A stretch of DNA of 9,657 bases, taken from contig JAITQR010000293.1 in the NCBI GenBank assembly GCA_031288815.1, positions 1 through 9,657 of the forward strand, read 5' to 3'. This document shows, in pieces, positions 1 to 6,274 of the stretch (position 1 is its first letter; the number at the start of each line of letters is the position of its first letter). Both the position numbers and the translations under genes were made by a program. Under the pieces are notes generated by a model. It did no database searches, had not been told where the DNA came from, and worked only from the letters and a program-made list of their open reading frames with translations. This DNA comes from Treponema sp. (lineage in GTDB: Bacteria; Spirochaetota; Spirochaetia; Treponematales; Breznakiellaceae).

Positions 1-147
1 TCCCCGGAAGCTTCCCCCAGGGGGAGGAATTCCTGGTTCTACACGCTGGTTTCCCGCTACACGGTGGAGGAAGAATTTGCCGCGAACCGGCAGAAGTTTC
101 TGGCTGAACAGGGCTACAAGTACTCCATTCAGCACTGGGGAGCTTAG
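1..147 (+). CDS. XPB/Ssl2-type DNA helicase, C-terminal end only (partial)
   Basis: The frame is open from base 1 to a TAG at 145-147, giving 48 C-terminal residues; the start lies outside the window. The visible tail contains WFYTLVSRYTVEEEFAANRQ followed by KFLAEQGYKY. This matches the end of helicase domain 2 in XPB/ERCC3/Ssl2 superfamily 2 helicases, where human XPB has [20 protein letters not shown] followed by RFLVDQGYSF (from memory). XPB is an ATP-driven 3'-5' DNA translocase acting in DNA repair, and in eukaryotes also in transcription. Treponemes are known to carry an XPB-like helicase. The stop is followed after two bases by the ATG of the next gene, so the two are almost certainly one transcript. 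The catalytic motifs lie outside the window and cannot be checked. Confidence rests on this C-terminal match and on the XPB-N-like domain in the downstream partner. Confidence 0.72.
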   Translation, partial: SPEASPRGRNSWFYTLVSRYTVEEEFAANRQKFLAEQGYKYSIQHWGA

Positions 148-149
148 GG

Positions 150-2480
150 ATGGAGGCATCTTTCCCGGCCCGGGATTCCGCTTCCCCCTCCAAGGCTTTC
201 TGTGCGGTGGAGGACTGGAAATCCGCGCTGATGACCCTGCGGGACGGCGATTTTTTCGATCTCCTGCGGAGCGTCTTCGGAAACATCAAGACGCCCTTCA
301 ACAAGCAGCGCCTTTTGGGGGAACTTTCGGCTTTTCTTTCCCGGGATGAAATAAGGGGAAACATCTCCCGCTACATTGACGAGAGGGACGCCAAGCTTAT
401 CGCCGCGGTAGCCGTTCTGGGGCAGCCCGGCCCGGCTGAGCTGGGCGATTTTTTCGACGGCGAAATCAACCGGGAGGATCTGCGGGATCTGCTGCTTAAC
501 CTTGAGGAGCGCTTCATCCTCTTCCGCCGGATGGGCCAGGAGGGAGGCCGTGAAGATCCGGTAAACCGCCTTGCCCTGAACCCGGTATTGGAACCCGTAC
601 TTGCCCCTTTCGCCGCGAACCGGGCCCTGGTTTTCCCTTCCGTTCCCGTTACCGGCCTTCCCGGCGCGACCGGGGCGGCTTTGGGGGCCGGCCCTCTTCC
701 GGACGACCGTCTCCTGGCGGCCCTGATCTCCTTCGCCAGGGAGGAGGGGAACCTGTTTAAGGCCCCGGGGCACAGTCAGGCCGAGGGCCGCGGCCAGACC
801 GCCCAGGCCGCCGGCGGTTTCCTCCGCAAAAAGGTGCGGGAAACGGGGGGGCGGATCTTCCCCGGCCTGGATCTGGAAGCCCTTATGGGAGGGCTCTACT
901 GCCTGGGGCTCCTCAACGCCGAGGGGAAGAGGAACGCGGTGAACGAGGAGAAACTCGCGGCCTTTCGGGATCTTTCCCCCCGGGATCGGCTTGTTTACTG
1001 CGCCGCCGGCATCTGCTGCCGCCTTGAGGGGCCGGGGCTGGACGCTCTCTCGCCCCACCTGAGCCGGGGCCGCGTCCGTTTCCTGGCTTCCCTGATCCAC
1101 CGGTTCCTGGCGGCGCTGAACCCTTCCCGGGCTTATCCCCGGATTACCCTGGGGCGTTACGCGGCGACCCTGCCGCGGAACGAAGATCCGGTTCCGGGGC
1201 AGGAGTCCTTCCCGGTTTTCGACCATCTCCTGGCGGGGATGGAAAGCGCCGGCTTACTGCGCCGGGTTTCGGATTATTGGCTTTCCGGGCCGGGCCTCCC
1301 TCCTCCGTCCGAAGCCGATCCCTCCTCCTCCGCTTCGTCTGGAACCGGTCCCTCCTCCGCCGTTCCGGCCCTGGCCATGGACGCTCCCTTTTCCTTCGTG
1401 ATCTACCCGGGCGTCTCCTTCGCCGATGTCCTCGACTTGGCCTCCTTTACCCTGGTACGGGAGGCGGGAACGGTGGTGCGCTTTGAGATGAACCGGGACT
1501 CGGTGGTTCGGGGCTTCGACCGGGGGATCGGCGCCGGGGAGATGGAGAAGCTCCTGACCAGGCTTTCGGGAAACCGGCTGGGGGACAGCCTCCTCTGGAC
1601 CCTGAAAGACTGGGAGAAACGGTACGGGGAGGTGTCTCTCTGCGAGGGGATCGTCCTTTCCCTCTCCCCGGAACGGTGTTACCTTGCGGAGGCGGAGCCC
1701 GTGGCTTCCCTGGTCAGGCGGGTTCTCGCGCCGGGGGTCTTCCTCCTTTCCGCCCAAGAGTATTCGGGTCAGGGTTATTCGGGCCAGGGCTATTTGAGCC
1801 AGGGCATCGAGACGGCGGCGGAAGCGCTGCGGAAAGCGGGGGTGGACATCATGGCCCGGTACGGCAGCGCCGCGCCGGGATCCTCCTCCCCTGTTCAGCC
1901 CTCCGGTTTCCCCTCTCCCCAATCCCTGGCCGGGCGGCTTTACGGGCCCGGAAAAGATCAGCGGGGGACAGACCGGGCGGATACCGGAGAAGCGGAGCCG
2001 GCGCAAATTTCCCCGGAAGAGGGCGAGGCGCTGAAGGAACAGTTCCGGGCCGCCCTGGACAAGCTGAGCCTGCCCAAAGCGGAACGGGACGAGCTTGCCG
2101 CCCGGATCGAACGCCGCCTGGTACTCAGCGGATCCCAGCTTTCAGGCGTTTCGGTGCGTTACGAAAAACTCGAGGCCCGGGGGCTGGACTACGTGGGGAA
2201 GGCAATGATAGCCAAACAGGCCATCGCTTCCAGATCCCTGGTGGAGGTGAACTGGTCGGGGGGAAGCGCAAGCCGTATCTTCGGTATCCCCGTGGCGCTG
2301 GAGAAACAGAAACAGGAAAGCATCCTTGTTCTCGATCCCTCTTCCCAGACGGAGGACCCCCTTTCCTCCGGCGGGCGGGGGGAAGGCGCCGGCGGAAATA
2401 CCGGGGACAATTTGCTGCGCATCCCCCTGGGGAAAATCAGCCTCTTAAGGCGGATCAAGAAGTCTATTTTTGAGACCTGA
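150..2480 (+). CDS. Helicase-associated protein with XPB-N-like (Helicase_C_3) domain and WYL-like C-terminus
   Basis: This 776-residue protein is the likely partner of the XPB helicase just upstream. The ATG at 150 is preceded by GGGGAG (137-142) with a 7-base spacer, inside the upstream gene, so translation is probably coupled; the internal ATG at 231 has a poorer site. Residues about 30-155 are helical, possibly winged-helix-like. Residues about 413-500 (starting FSFVIYPGVSF, with VRFEMNRDSVVRGFDRGI and WTLKDWEKRYGEVSL) fit the XPB/Ssl2 N-terminal-like family (Pfam Helicase_C_3): a beta-rich start, an R-x-[ST]-x-x-S-type segment, then a LxDWxxRxG motif. Residues about 683-773 (AKQAIASRSLVEVNW... 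to IPLGKISLLRRI) resemble a WYL domain. A Ser/Pro/Gly linker lies at about 383-407, Gly/Ser/Pro-rich stretches at about 571-600 and 737-752, and a pentapeptide repeat at 538-552. Possible roles are guiding XPB to DNA or binding a nucleotide or nucleic-acid ligand. Domain calls are by eye. Confidence 0.8.
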   Translation: MEASFPARDSASPSKAFCAVEDWKSALMTLRDGDFFDLLRSVFGNIKTPFNKQRLLGELSAFLSRDEIRGNISRYIDERDAKLIAAVAVLGQPGPAELGDFFDGEINREDLRDLLLNLEERFILFRRMGQEGGREDPVNRLALNPVLEPVLAPFAANRALVFPSVPVTGLPGATGAALGAGPLPDDRLLAALISFAREEGNLFKAPGHSQAEGRGQTAQAAGGFLRKKVRETGGRIFPGLDLEALMGGLYCLGLLNAEGKRNAVNEEKLAAFRDLSPRDRLVYCAAGICCRLEGPGLDALSPHLSRGRVRFLASLIHRFLAALNPSRAYPRITLGRYAATLPRNEDPVPGQESFPVFDHLLAGMESAGLLRRVSDYWLSGPGLPPPSEADPSSSASSGTGPSSAVPALAMDAPFSFVIYPGVSFADVLDLASFTLVREAGTVVRFEMNRDSVVRGFDRGIGAGEMEKLLTRLSGNRLGDSLLWTLKDWEKRYGEVSLCEGIVLSLSPERCYLAEAEPVASLVRRVLAPGVFLLSAQEYSGQGYSGQGYLSQGIETAAEALRKAGVDIMARYGSAAPGSSSPVQPSGFPSPQSLAGRLYGPGKDQRGTDRADTGEAEPAQISPEEGEALKEQFRAALDKLSLPKAERDELAARIERRLVLSGSQLSGVSVRYEKLEARGLDYVGKAMIAKQAIASRSLVEVNWSGGSASRIFGIPVALEKQKQESILVLDPSSQTEDPLSSGGRGEGAGGNTGDNLLRIPLGKISLLRRIKKSIFET
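1761..1805 (+). repeat. Three in-frame 15-bp tandem repeats (pentapeptide Y-S-G-Q-G)
   Basis: Three adjacent 15-base units, 1761-1775, 1776-1790 and 1791-1805, read TATTCGGGTCAGGGT, TATTCGGGCCAGGGC and TATTTGAGCCAGGGC. They encode YSGQG, YSGQG, YLSQG at residues 538-552 of the helicase-associated protein, just after its XPB-N-like region. Copy-number change by slippage would keep the frame and only alter linker length. Confidence 0.9.
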
Positions 2481-2494
2481 GGGGATTTTCGGAT

Positions 2495-2555
2495 TTTTCC
2501 GACGGAAAAGCGGACTAAAGTCCACAGTCTGTCCACAAAGACCGAGTTTGTGGGC
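2495..2555. repeat. Three small inverted repeats in the 100-bp gap before the NYN gene
   Basis: The gap 2481-2580 holds three consecutive dyads: TTTTCC-GAC-GGAAAA (2495-2509); GGACT-AA-AGTCC (2512-2523); and a 9-pair stem GTCCACAAA / TTTGTGGGC (2531-2539 with 2547-2555, one G.U pair, 7-base loop GACCGAG). None is followed by a T-run, so they are poor intrinsic terminators. They may be operator sites or leader RNA structure for the gene at 2581. No convincing promoter was recognised in this gap. Confidence 0.5.
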
Positions 2556-2580
2556 AAACACGAATTACAAGGAGTCACAG

Positions 2581-3375
2581 ATGCCATTACTGCCATTTTC
2601 GAGCATAGCGAATCAGCAGGAAGAGATGAGCCAGGCAAAACTTGCCGTGCTTATCGACGCGGACAATACCCAGGCCGCCATTATCGAGGGCCTTTTGAAT
2701 GAGGTTGCCAAATACGGGGTCGCCACGGTTAAACGGATCTACGGCGACTGGACCAGCACCCACCTCCGATCCTGGAAAGACCGGCTGCTGGAGAACGCCA
2801 TCCAGCCGATACAACAGTTTTCCTACACCACCGGAAAAAACGCCACCGATTCGGCCATGATCATCGACGCCATGGATCTGCTCTACAGCGGGAGGCTTGA
2901 GGGCTTCTGCATCGTCTCAAGCGATTCTGATTTTACCCGCCTGGCCAGCAGGCTGCGGGAAAGCGGCTGTACGGTCTACGGTTTCGGGGAGAAGAAGACC
3001 CCCCGGGCCTTCGTCTCGGTATGCGACAAGTTCATCTACACCGAAATCCTCAAGGAGGAAGCCCAGGACGAGGCCGAGGAAGACGAGAGCCGCCCCGCTT
3101 CACGGCTGCGGAAGGAGTTCAAGGCGGATCGCAAGCTCCTCAAACTGCTGCGGGACGTGGTGGACGACCTGGCCGATGAATCCGGCTGGGCCTACCTGGG
3201 CGGGGTAGGCCAGAAAATAAGCCTCCGTTCCGCGGATTTCGATCCCCGGAACTACGGGTTCAGGAAACTGGGCGATCTTTTCCGCGCCGTGCCCCAGTTC
3301 GAGACCGAGGAACGGCCCCAGGAAAACGGAACCGGCCGCCAGGTGTACATCCGCTGGAAGCGGCGGAGCCGGTAA
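2581..3375 (+). CDS. NYN-domain (LabA/DUF88-like) protein with C-terminal LOTUS-like domain
   Basis: A 264-residue cytoplasmic protein. The NYN domain (PIN-like nuclease fold) spans residues about 20-155. The acidic residues expected of the active site are visible: D26 and D28 in IDADN, D90 in GKNATDSAMIIDAMDLL, D96, and D115/D117 in IVSSDSDF. The family is thought to be metal-dependent RNases or RNA-processing factors. An acidic linker follows at about 160-172. Residues about 190-262 (LLRDVVDDLADESGWAYLGG, then YGFRKLGDLFRAVPQFE, then YIRWKR) fit an OST-HTH/LOTUS winged helix, an RNA-binding domain often fused to NYN. The ATG at 2581 is chosen because AAGGAG (2569-2574) lies 6 bases upstream. 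The family usually begins near M16 (ATG at 2626), but that ATG has a purine-rich stretch only 2 bases away. The gene converges on ychJ with 8 bases between their stops. Substrate unknown. Confidence 0.88.
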   Translation: MPLLPFSSIANQQEEMSQAKLAVLIDADNTQAAIIEGLLNEVAKYGVATVKRIYGDWTSTHLRSWKDRLLENAIQPIQQFSYTTGKNATDSAMIIDAMDLLYSGRLEGFCIVSSDSDFTRLASRLRESGCTVYGFGEKKTPRAFVSVCDKFIYTEILKEEAQDEAEEDESRPASRLRKEFKADRKLLKLLRDVVDDLADESGWAYLGGVGQKISLRSADFDPRNYGFRKLGDLFRAVPQFETEERPQENGTGRQVYIRWKRRSR

Positions 3376-3383
3376 GAGCAACG

Positions 3384-3869
3384 CTACCGCCCATGACAGT
3401 GTTTGTACTTCTTCCCGCTGCCGCAGGGGCAGGGATCGTTCCGGCCGACCTTGGGGCTTGAGCGGACAATAGTCTGGGTAGAAACGCTGCCGTTTTCGTA
3501 AAGCCAGCGCCCGTCACTCTTTTTGAAACGCCCTGTTTCGTGGTGGACATCCTTAAGGCCCTTCCGCTCGTAAGCCGCCTCGAATTCCACCGTCCCTTCG
3601 CTGTCCCCGGGGCCGCCTTTTTCGACGGAGATGATTTTAAGCCCCAGCCAGTTGGACTCCCCGCTCCAGGCCGCGGTTTCCCGGCGGTCGATATCGGTTT
3701 CGCCGTCGGAGACGCAGGTGCCGACGATATAATCAATGGCGTGGACCACGTAGGCCGAGTAACGGCTGCGCATCAGCGCTTCCGCCGTGGGAGGGTTTTT
3801 CGTTCCGGTAATGTAGGGCTCGCAGCATTCCCCGTAGGGAAGGCCGGAACCGCAGGGGCAGGGGTTCAT
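3384..3869 (-). CDS. ychJ: YchJ-family (UPF0225) protein with two SEC-C zinc motifs
   Basis: A 161-residue soluble protein. An N-terminal SEC-C motif ([17 protein letters not shown]4, C6, C15, C16) and a C-terminal one ([18 protein letters not shown]147, C149, C158, H159) flank the YchJ core, which includes the characteristic [11 protein letters not shown] at about residues 31-41. SEC-C motifs bind zinc and in SecA contact SecB and ribosomes; the molecular role of YchJ itself is not established. Length and two-ended arrangement are normal for the family. It is the second gene of a minus-strand unit: its ATG overlaps the thrC TGA as ATGA (3866-3869), and AAGGAG sits inside thrC (plus-strand 3878-3883) 8 bases before the start. 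This indicates translational coupling. No functional link with threonine synthesis is known to me. Confidence 0.92.
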   Translation of the reverse strand: MNPCPCGSGLPYGECCEPYITGTKNPPTAEALMRSRYSAYVVHAIDYIVGTCVSDGETDIDRRETAAWSGESNWLGLKIISVEKGGPGDSEGTVEFEAAYERKGLKDVHHETGRFKKSDGRWLYENGSVSTQTIVRSSPKVGRNDPCPCGSGKKYKHCHGR

Positions 3870-5257
3870 GACAGGATCTCCTTAAACACCGCCGGGTCGG
3901 CGGGAATGCTACGGCTTTCGGGCTTCCGCTCCATGGCCTTCGCCAGGGAGGGGGGGACGGGAACCGGCCCGGTAAGGGGTTCCACGGTTTCGGAAAATTT
4001 CGCCGGGTGGGCGGTGGCGAGAATCCCCAACGGCCCGGCCTCAAGAAGGCCCCGGCCGCGGAGCTTGTCCGCCGCCTTCCAGCCCACGGCGCTGTGGGGG
4101 TCCAGAAAGTAGCCGGCCTGCCGGTATACGGCGGCGATGGTTTCCCGGGTCTCCCCGTCGGAAACGGAAGCCCCCAGGATGATCCGCCGCATCTCCTCCC
4201 AGGAAAGGTGGGCCGTCATGCGCTCGAAATTGCTCGGCGCCCCCACGTCCATGGCGTTGGAAATAGTGGCCAGGGAAGGCCGGGTCTCGTAGTCGCCGCT
4301 TTCAAGGTAATCGGGAACCGTCCTGTTGACGTTGGTGGCGGCGATGAAACGCCGGATCGGGGCGCCCATCTTGAGGGCGTAGATCCCGGCGGTAAGGTTC
4401 CCGAAGTTTCCGGAGGGCACCGCCAGGGTAACCGTTTCGCCCGGCCGGACAGAGAAAGCCGCCCCCGGCGCGGATCCTTCCAGGCCGGGTCGGCCAGCGT
4501 CCCCTGTCCCGGCCCTGGGGCTTGCCTCGCCGTCCGGATCGTGTTTACCCGCGAAAGCCCTGCCCGCGGCGGCCGCGTAGTACACCGCCTGGGGAATAAG
4601 ACGGGACAGGTTGATCGAGTTGGCGGAGGAAAGGGCAAGCCGCCGTTTAAGGGCAGGATCTACCAGGGCCAGCTTCACCAGGCTCTGGCAGTCGTCAAAA
4701 CTCCCCTCTACCGCCAGGGCGGAAATATTCCCCCCCAGCCCGGCAATCTGCCGCTCCTGCAGGGGAGAGACCCGGCCCTTGGGGTAAAGCACGGTGACGG
4801 AGATGCCTTCCACCCCGAAGAAACCGTCCGCCACCGCGCCGCCGGTATCCCCGGATGTGGCCACCAGGATGCGCAGGGGCCTGTCCTCCCCCCGGCGGAG
4901 GTAGGAAAAGGCCCTGGCCATGAAACGGGCGCCGAAATCCTTAAACGCGGCGGTGGGACCGTGAAAAAGCTCCAGCACCAGCCGGTCCCCCGCGGGAACC
5001 AGCGGGGCCGTAAAGGGATAGGCGGAACGGACCAGATCTTCCAGTACCGCCTCGGGTATGTCGGGTTTTACCCAGGGTTTTATAGTCTCGAAAGCGATAT
5101 CGCGAAAATCCATACCGCCCAGGGACGATTTAACCGCCTGGGGGTAAGCCGGTATTTCCTCCGGAACAAAGAGCCCCCCGTCCGGGGCAAGGCCGCTCAG
5201 GGCGGCCTCGGCAAATCCCGCCGCCCCGCCGTGGCTTCTGGTGCTAAAGTAGCGCAT
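3866..5257 (-). CDS. thrC: Threonine synthase
   Basis: A 463-residue PLP enzyme that converts O-phospho-L-homoserine to L-threonine and phosphate, the last step of threonine synthesis in the cytoplasm. The N-terminus MRYFSTRS is typical of the family. Other marks are the PLP-lysine motif [14 protein letters not shown] (K106), ATSGDTGGA (133-141), SGNFGN (282-287, cofactor phosphate binding), [11 protein letters not shown] (336-346) and the late ATAHPAKF (414-421). Length is in the range of the E. coli/yeast-type branch. An unusual Gly/Pro/Ala-rich stretch at about residues 233-272 sits just before the beta-strand leading to SGNFGN. No Shine-Dalgarno precedes the ATG; instead TAATAT ends 6 bases upstream, suggesting a leaderless mRNA. 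ychJ follows with a 4-base overlap. No other threonine-pathway gene is in the window. Confidence 0.96.
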   Translation of the reverse strand: MRYFSTRSHGGAAGFAEAALSGLAPDGGLFVPEEIPAYPQAVKSSLGGMDFRDIAFETIKPWVKPDIPEAVLEDLVRSAYPFTAPLVPAGDRLVLELFHGPTAAFKDFGARFMARAFSYLRRGEDRPLRILVATSGDTGGAVADGFFGVEGISVTVLYPKGRVSPLQERQIAGLGGNISALAVEGSFDDCQSLVKLALVDPALKRRLALSSANSINLSRLIPQAVYYAAAAGRAFAGKHDPDGEASPRAGTGDAGRPGLEGSAPGAAFSVRPGETVTLAVPSGNFGNLTAGIYALKMGAPIRRFIAATNVNRTVPDYLESGDYETRPSLATISNAMDVGAPSNFERMTAHLSWEEMRRIILGASVSDGETRETIAAVYRQAGYFLDPHSAVGWKAADKLRGRGLLEAGPLGILATAHPAKFSETVEPLTGPVPVPPSLAKAMERKPESRSIPADPAVFKEILS

Positions 5258-5263
5258 TGGTAA

Positions 5264-5292
5264 ATATTAACATGCCGGAATGAGGGTGACTA
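5264..5292 (-). promoter_or_regulatory. Candidate thrC promoter, leaderless arrangement
   Basis: Reading the minus strand, a -10-like TAATAT lies at 5269-5264 and ends 6 bases before the thrC ATG (first base 5257). A weak -35 match TAGTCA lies at 5292-5287 with a 17-base spacer. Transcription would begin at or within a base or two of the A of ATG. The absence of any GGAG-like site upstream agrees with this. Confidence 0.45.
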
Positions 5293-5310
5293 TAGTGCCG
5301 GAACCCTCTA

Positions 5311-5355
5311 TGATAATACAAGCTATGATAATACAGGCTTTGATAATACAAACCT
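5311..5355. repeat. Three 15-bp tandem repeats TGATAATACA-N5, plus a degenerate fourth core
   Basis: TGATAATACA occurs exactly at 5311-5320, 5326-5335 and 5341-5350, a strict 15-base period. The five bases after each are AGCTA, GGCTT and AACCT. The core AATACA recurs once more at 5359-5364, with 14-base spacing. The array is AT-rich in a G+C-rich genome and lies between the divergent thrC and Hpt-receiver genes. It could be a set of regulator-binding sites or a simple minisatellite. Confidence 0.85.
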
Positions 5356-5360
5356 TGGAA

Positions 5361-5389
5361 TACAATTTTTCCGGTAATTGTAGTATAAT
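5361..5389 (+). promoter_or_regulatory. Promoter of the Hpt-receiver gene with an operator-like inverted repeat
   Basis: A perfect TATAAT lies at 5384-5389, 24 bases before the ATG at 5414. Immediately upstream is a perfect 7-bp inverted repeat, TACAATT (5361-5367) and AATTGTA (5376-5382), with an 8-base spacer. It covers the place where a -35 box would be, and no good TTGACA match is present at 16-18 bases. This suggests either an activator-dependent promoter or a repressor site over the -35 region. Confidence 0.6.
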
Positions 5390-5413
5390 AATATTACCCA
5401 GTTGGAGGTTGCT

Positions 5414-6202
5414 ATGGGTGGTCCACTAATAGAGCAAGTTAAAAACATCGAAGGACTTGATACGGAAGCGGGACTTATCAATGTAGGGAACTACGAAGAA
5501 GCGTATATAGAGGTACTTCGCGCGTTTTTTTCTGACTTTGACAATCAAATCGAAGGGCTTCGGGAGGCCCTTGCCTCGGATGAGTGGAAGGACTATACCA
5601 TACGGATCCACGGCCTTAAAGGGTCCTTTTTCAATATCGGCGCGAAAGACCTGGGCAAATGGGCCTACGAACTTGAAATGGCCTCCAAGTCCGGGGATTT
5701 AGAGAGATGCAGGAACGATATCAACCCCATCTGTCAGGCCATGGTAAAGCTCAGAACCGCTCTGGCGAAAACTTCCCTGATGGAAGGGGTGGAGGATCCG
5801 TCGATATTCGGCATTGCGGAAGATGACCCGTCCAACGAAAAGAAGACCCTCCTCGCGGTGGACGATATGCCGGCCAGCCTCGCCACCCTCAAAACCATCC
5901 TGCAGGATCAGTTCAATCTCAGGCTCTGCGAATCCGCCCAGGCGGCCATACATACCTTGAGCAGGGAGAAAATCGACATTATCCTGCTTGATATCGAGAT
6001 GCCCGACATGTCCGGCTTTGAATTTCTCGAACGGTTACGGGACGCGCCGGAGACCAGGGGTATTCCGGTCATTTTTGTCACTTCCCACGCCACCCCCGGT
6101 TTCATCGAAGAGGCCATTTCCTCCGGCGTGGACGGCTATGTGGTCAAACCCTTTGTTCCGGAAGTGCTGATTAAGCGGATCAACGACGTTTTCAATCCCT
6201 GA
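5414..6202 (+). CDS. Hpt domain-receiver domain fusion protein (phosphorelay)
   Basis: A 262-residue cytoplasmic signalling protein. Residues about 20-120 form a four-helix Hpt domain with the phosphoacceptor H66 in IRIHGLKGSFFNIGA. Residues about 144-260 form a CheY-like receiver: acidic pair D150/D151 in VDDMP, phosphoacceptor D193 in ILLDIEMPDMSGFEFL, T223 in VIFVTSHA, and K245 in VVKPF. No DNA-binding, enzymatic or kinase domain follows, so the protein probably shuttles phosphate within a relay. The ATG at 5414 is chosen because GGAGG (5404-5408) lies 5 bases upstream; an in-frame TTG at 5402 overlaps that site and is rejected. It is a single-gene unit with its own promoter and a terminator hairpin about 10 bases after the stop. 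No histidine kinase is encoded in the window, so the partner is unknown. Confidence 0.93.
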   Translation: MGGPLIEQVKNIEGLDTEAGLINVGNYEEAYIEVLRAFFSDFDNQIEGLREALASDEWKDYTIRIHGLKGSFFNIGAKDLGKWAYELEMASKSGDLERCRNDINPICQAMVKLRTALAKTSLMEGVEDPSIFGIAEDDPSNEKKTLLAVDDMPASLATLKTILQDQFNLRLCESAQAAIHTLSREKIDIILLDIEMPDMSGFEFLERLRDAPETRGIPVIFVTSHATPGFIEEAISSGVDGYVVKPFVPEVLIKRINDVFNP

Positions 6203-6211
6203 AAATTACCG

Positions 6212-6238
6212 GCCCGGCGCCTCCGGCTGCCGCCGGGC
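6212..6238. terminator. Candidate bidirectional terminator hairpin
   Basis: An 8-bp perfect stem GCCCGGCG (6212-6219) / CGCCGGGC (6231-6238) with an 11-base loop lies between the convergent Hpt-receiver and lgt genes. The downstream T-tract is short on both strands (CTTTG on plus, AATTTTC on minus), so it may be a weak intrinsic terminator. A second small hairpin TCGCG-TTT-CGCGA follows at 6245-6257. Confidence 0.5.
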
Positions 6239-6274
6239 GCTTTGTCGCGTTTCGCGAAAGCCCCCCACAGGCTT

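Noticed and set aside
144..1226. Long minus-strand open frame opposite the helicase-associated gene
   Set aside because: It is Pro/Arg/Gly-rich with no domain-like pattern and lies wholly opposite a better-supported gene; long antisense frames are expected in G+C-rich coding DNA.
2521..2555. DnaA-box-like TCCACA motifs (possible origin)
   Set aside because: Only partial matches to TTATCCACA, no AT-rich unwinding region and no dnaA/dnaN neighbours; they are better explained as arms of a hairpin.
4007..5263. 418-codon plus-strand frame opposite thrC
   Set aside because: thrC on the other strand has all family motifs; this frame shows none and is low-complexity Gly/Arg/Pro.
5311..5355. CRISPR-like array
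   Set aside because: The units are 10 bases with 5-base spacers and only three copies; this is a simple tandem repeat.
5402..5413. TTG at 5402 as start of the Hpt-receiver gene
   Set aside because: It overlaps the Shine-Dalgarno itself; ATG at 5414 with GGAGG 5 bases upstream is clearly better.
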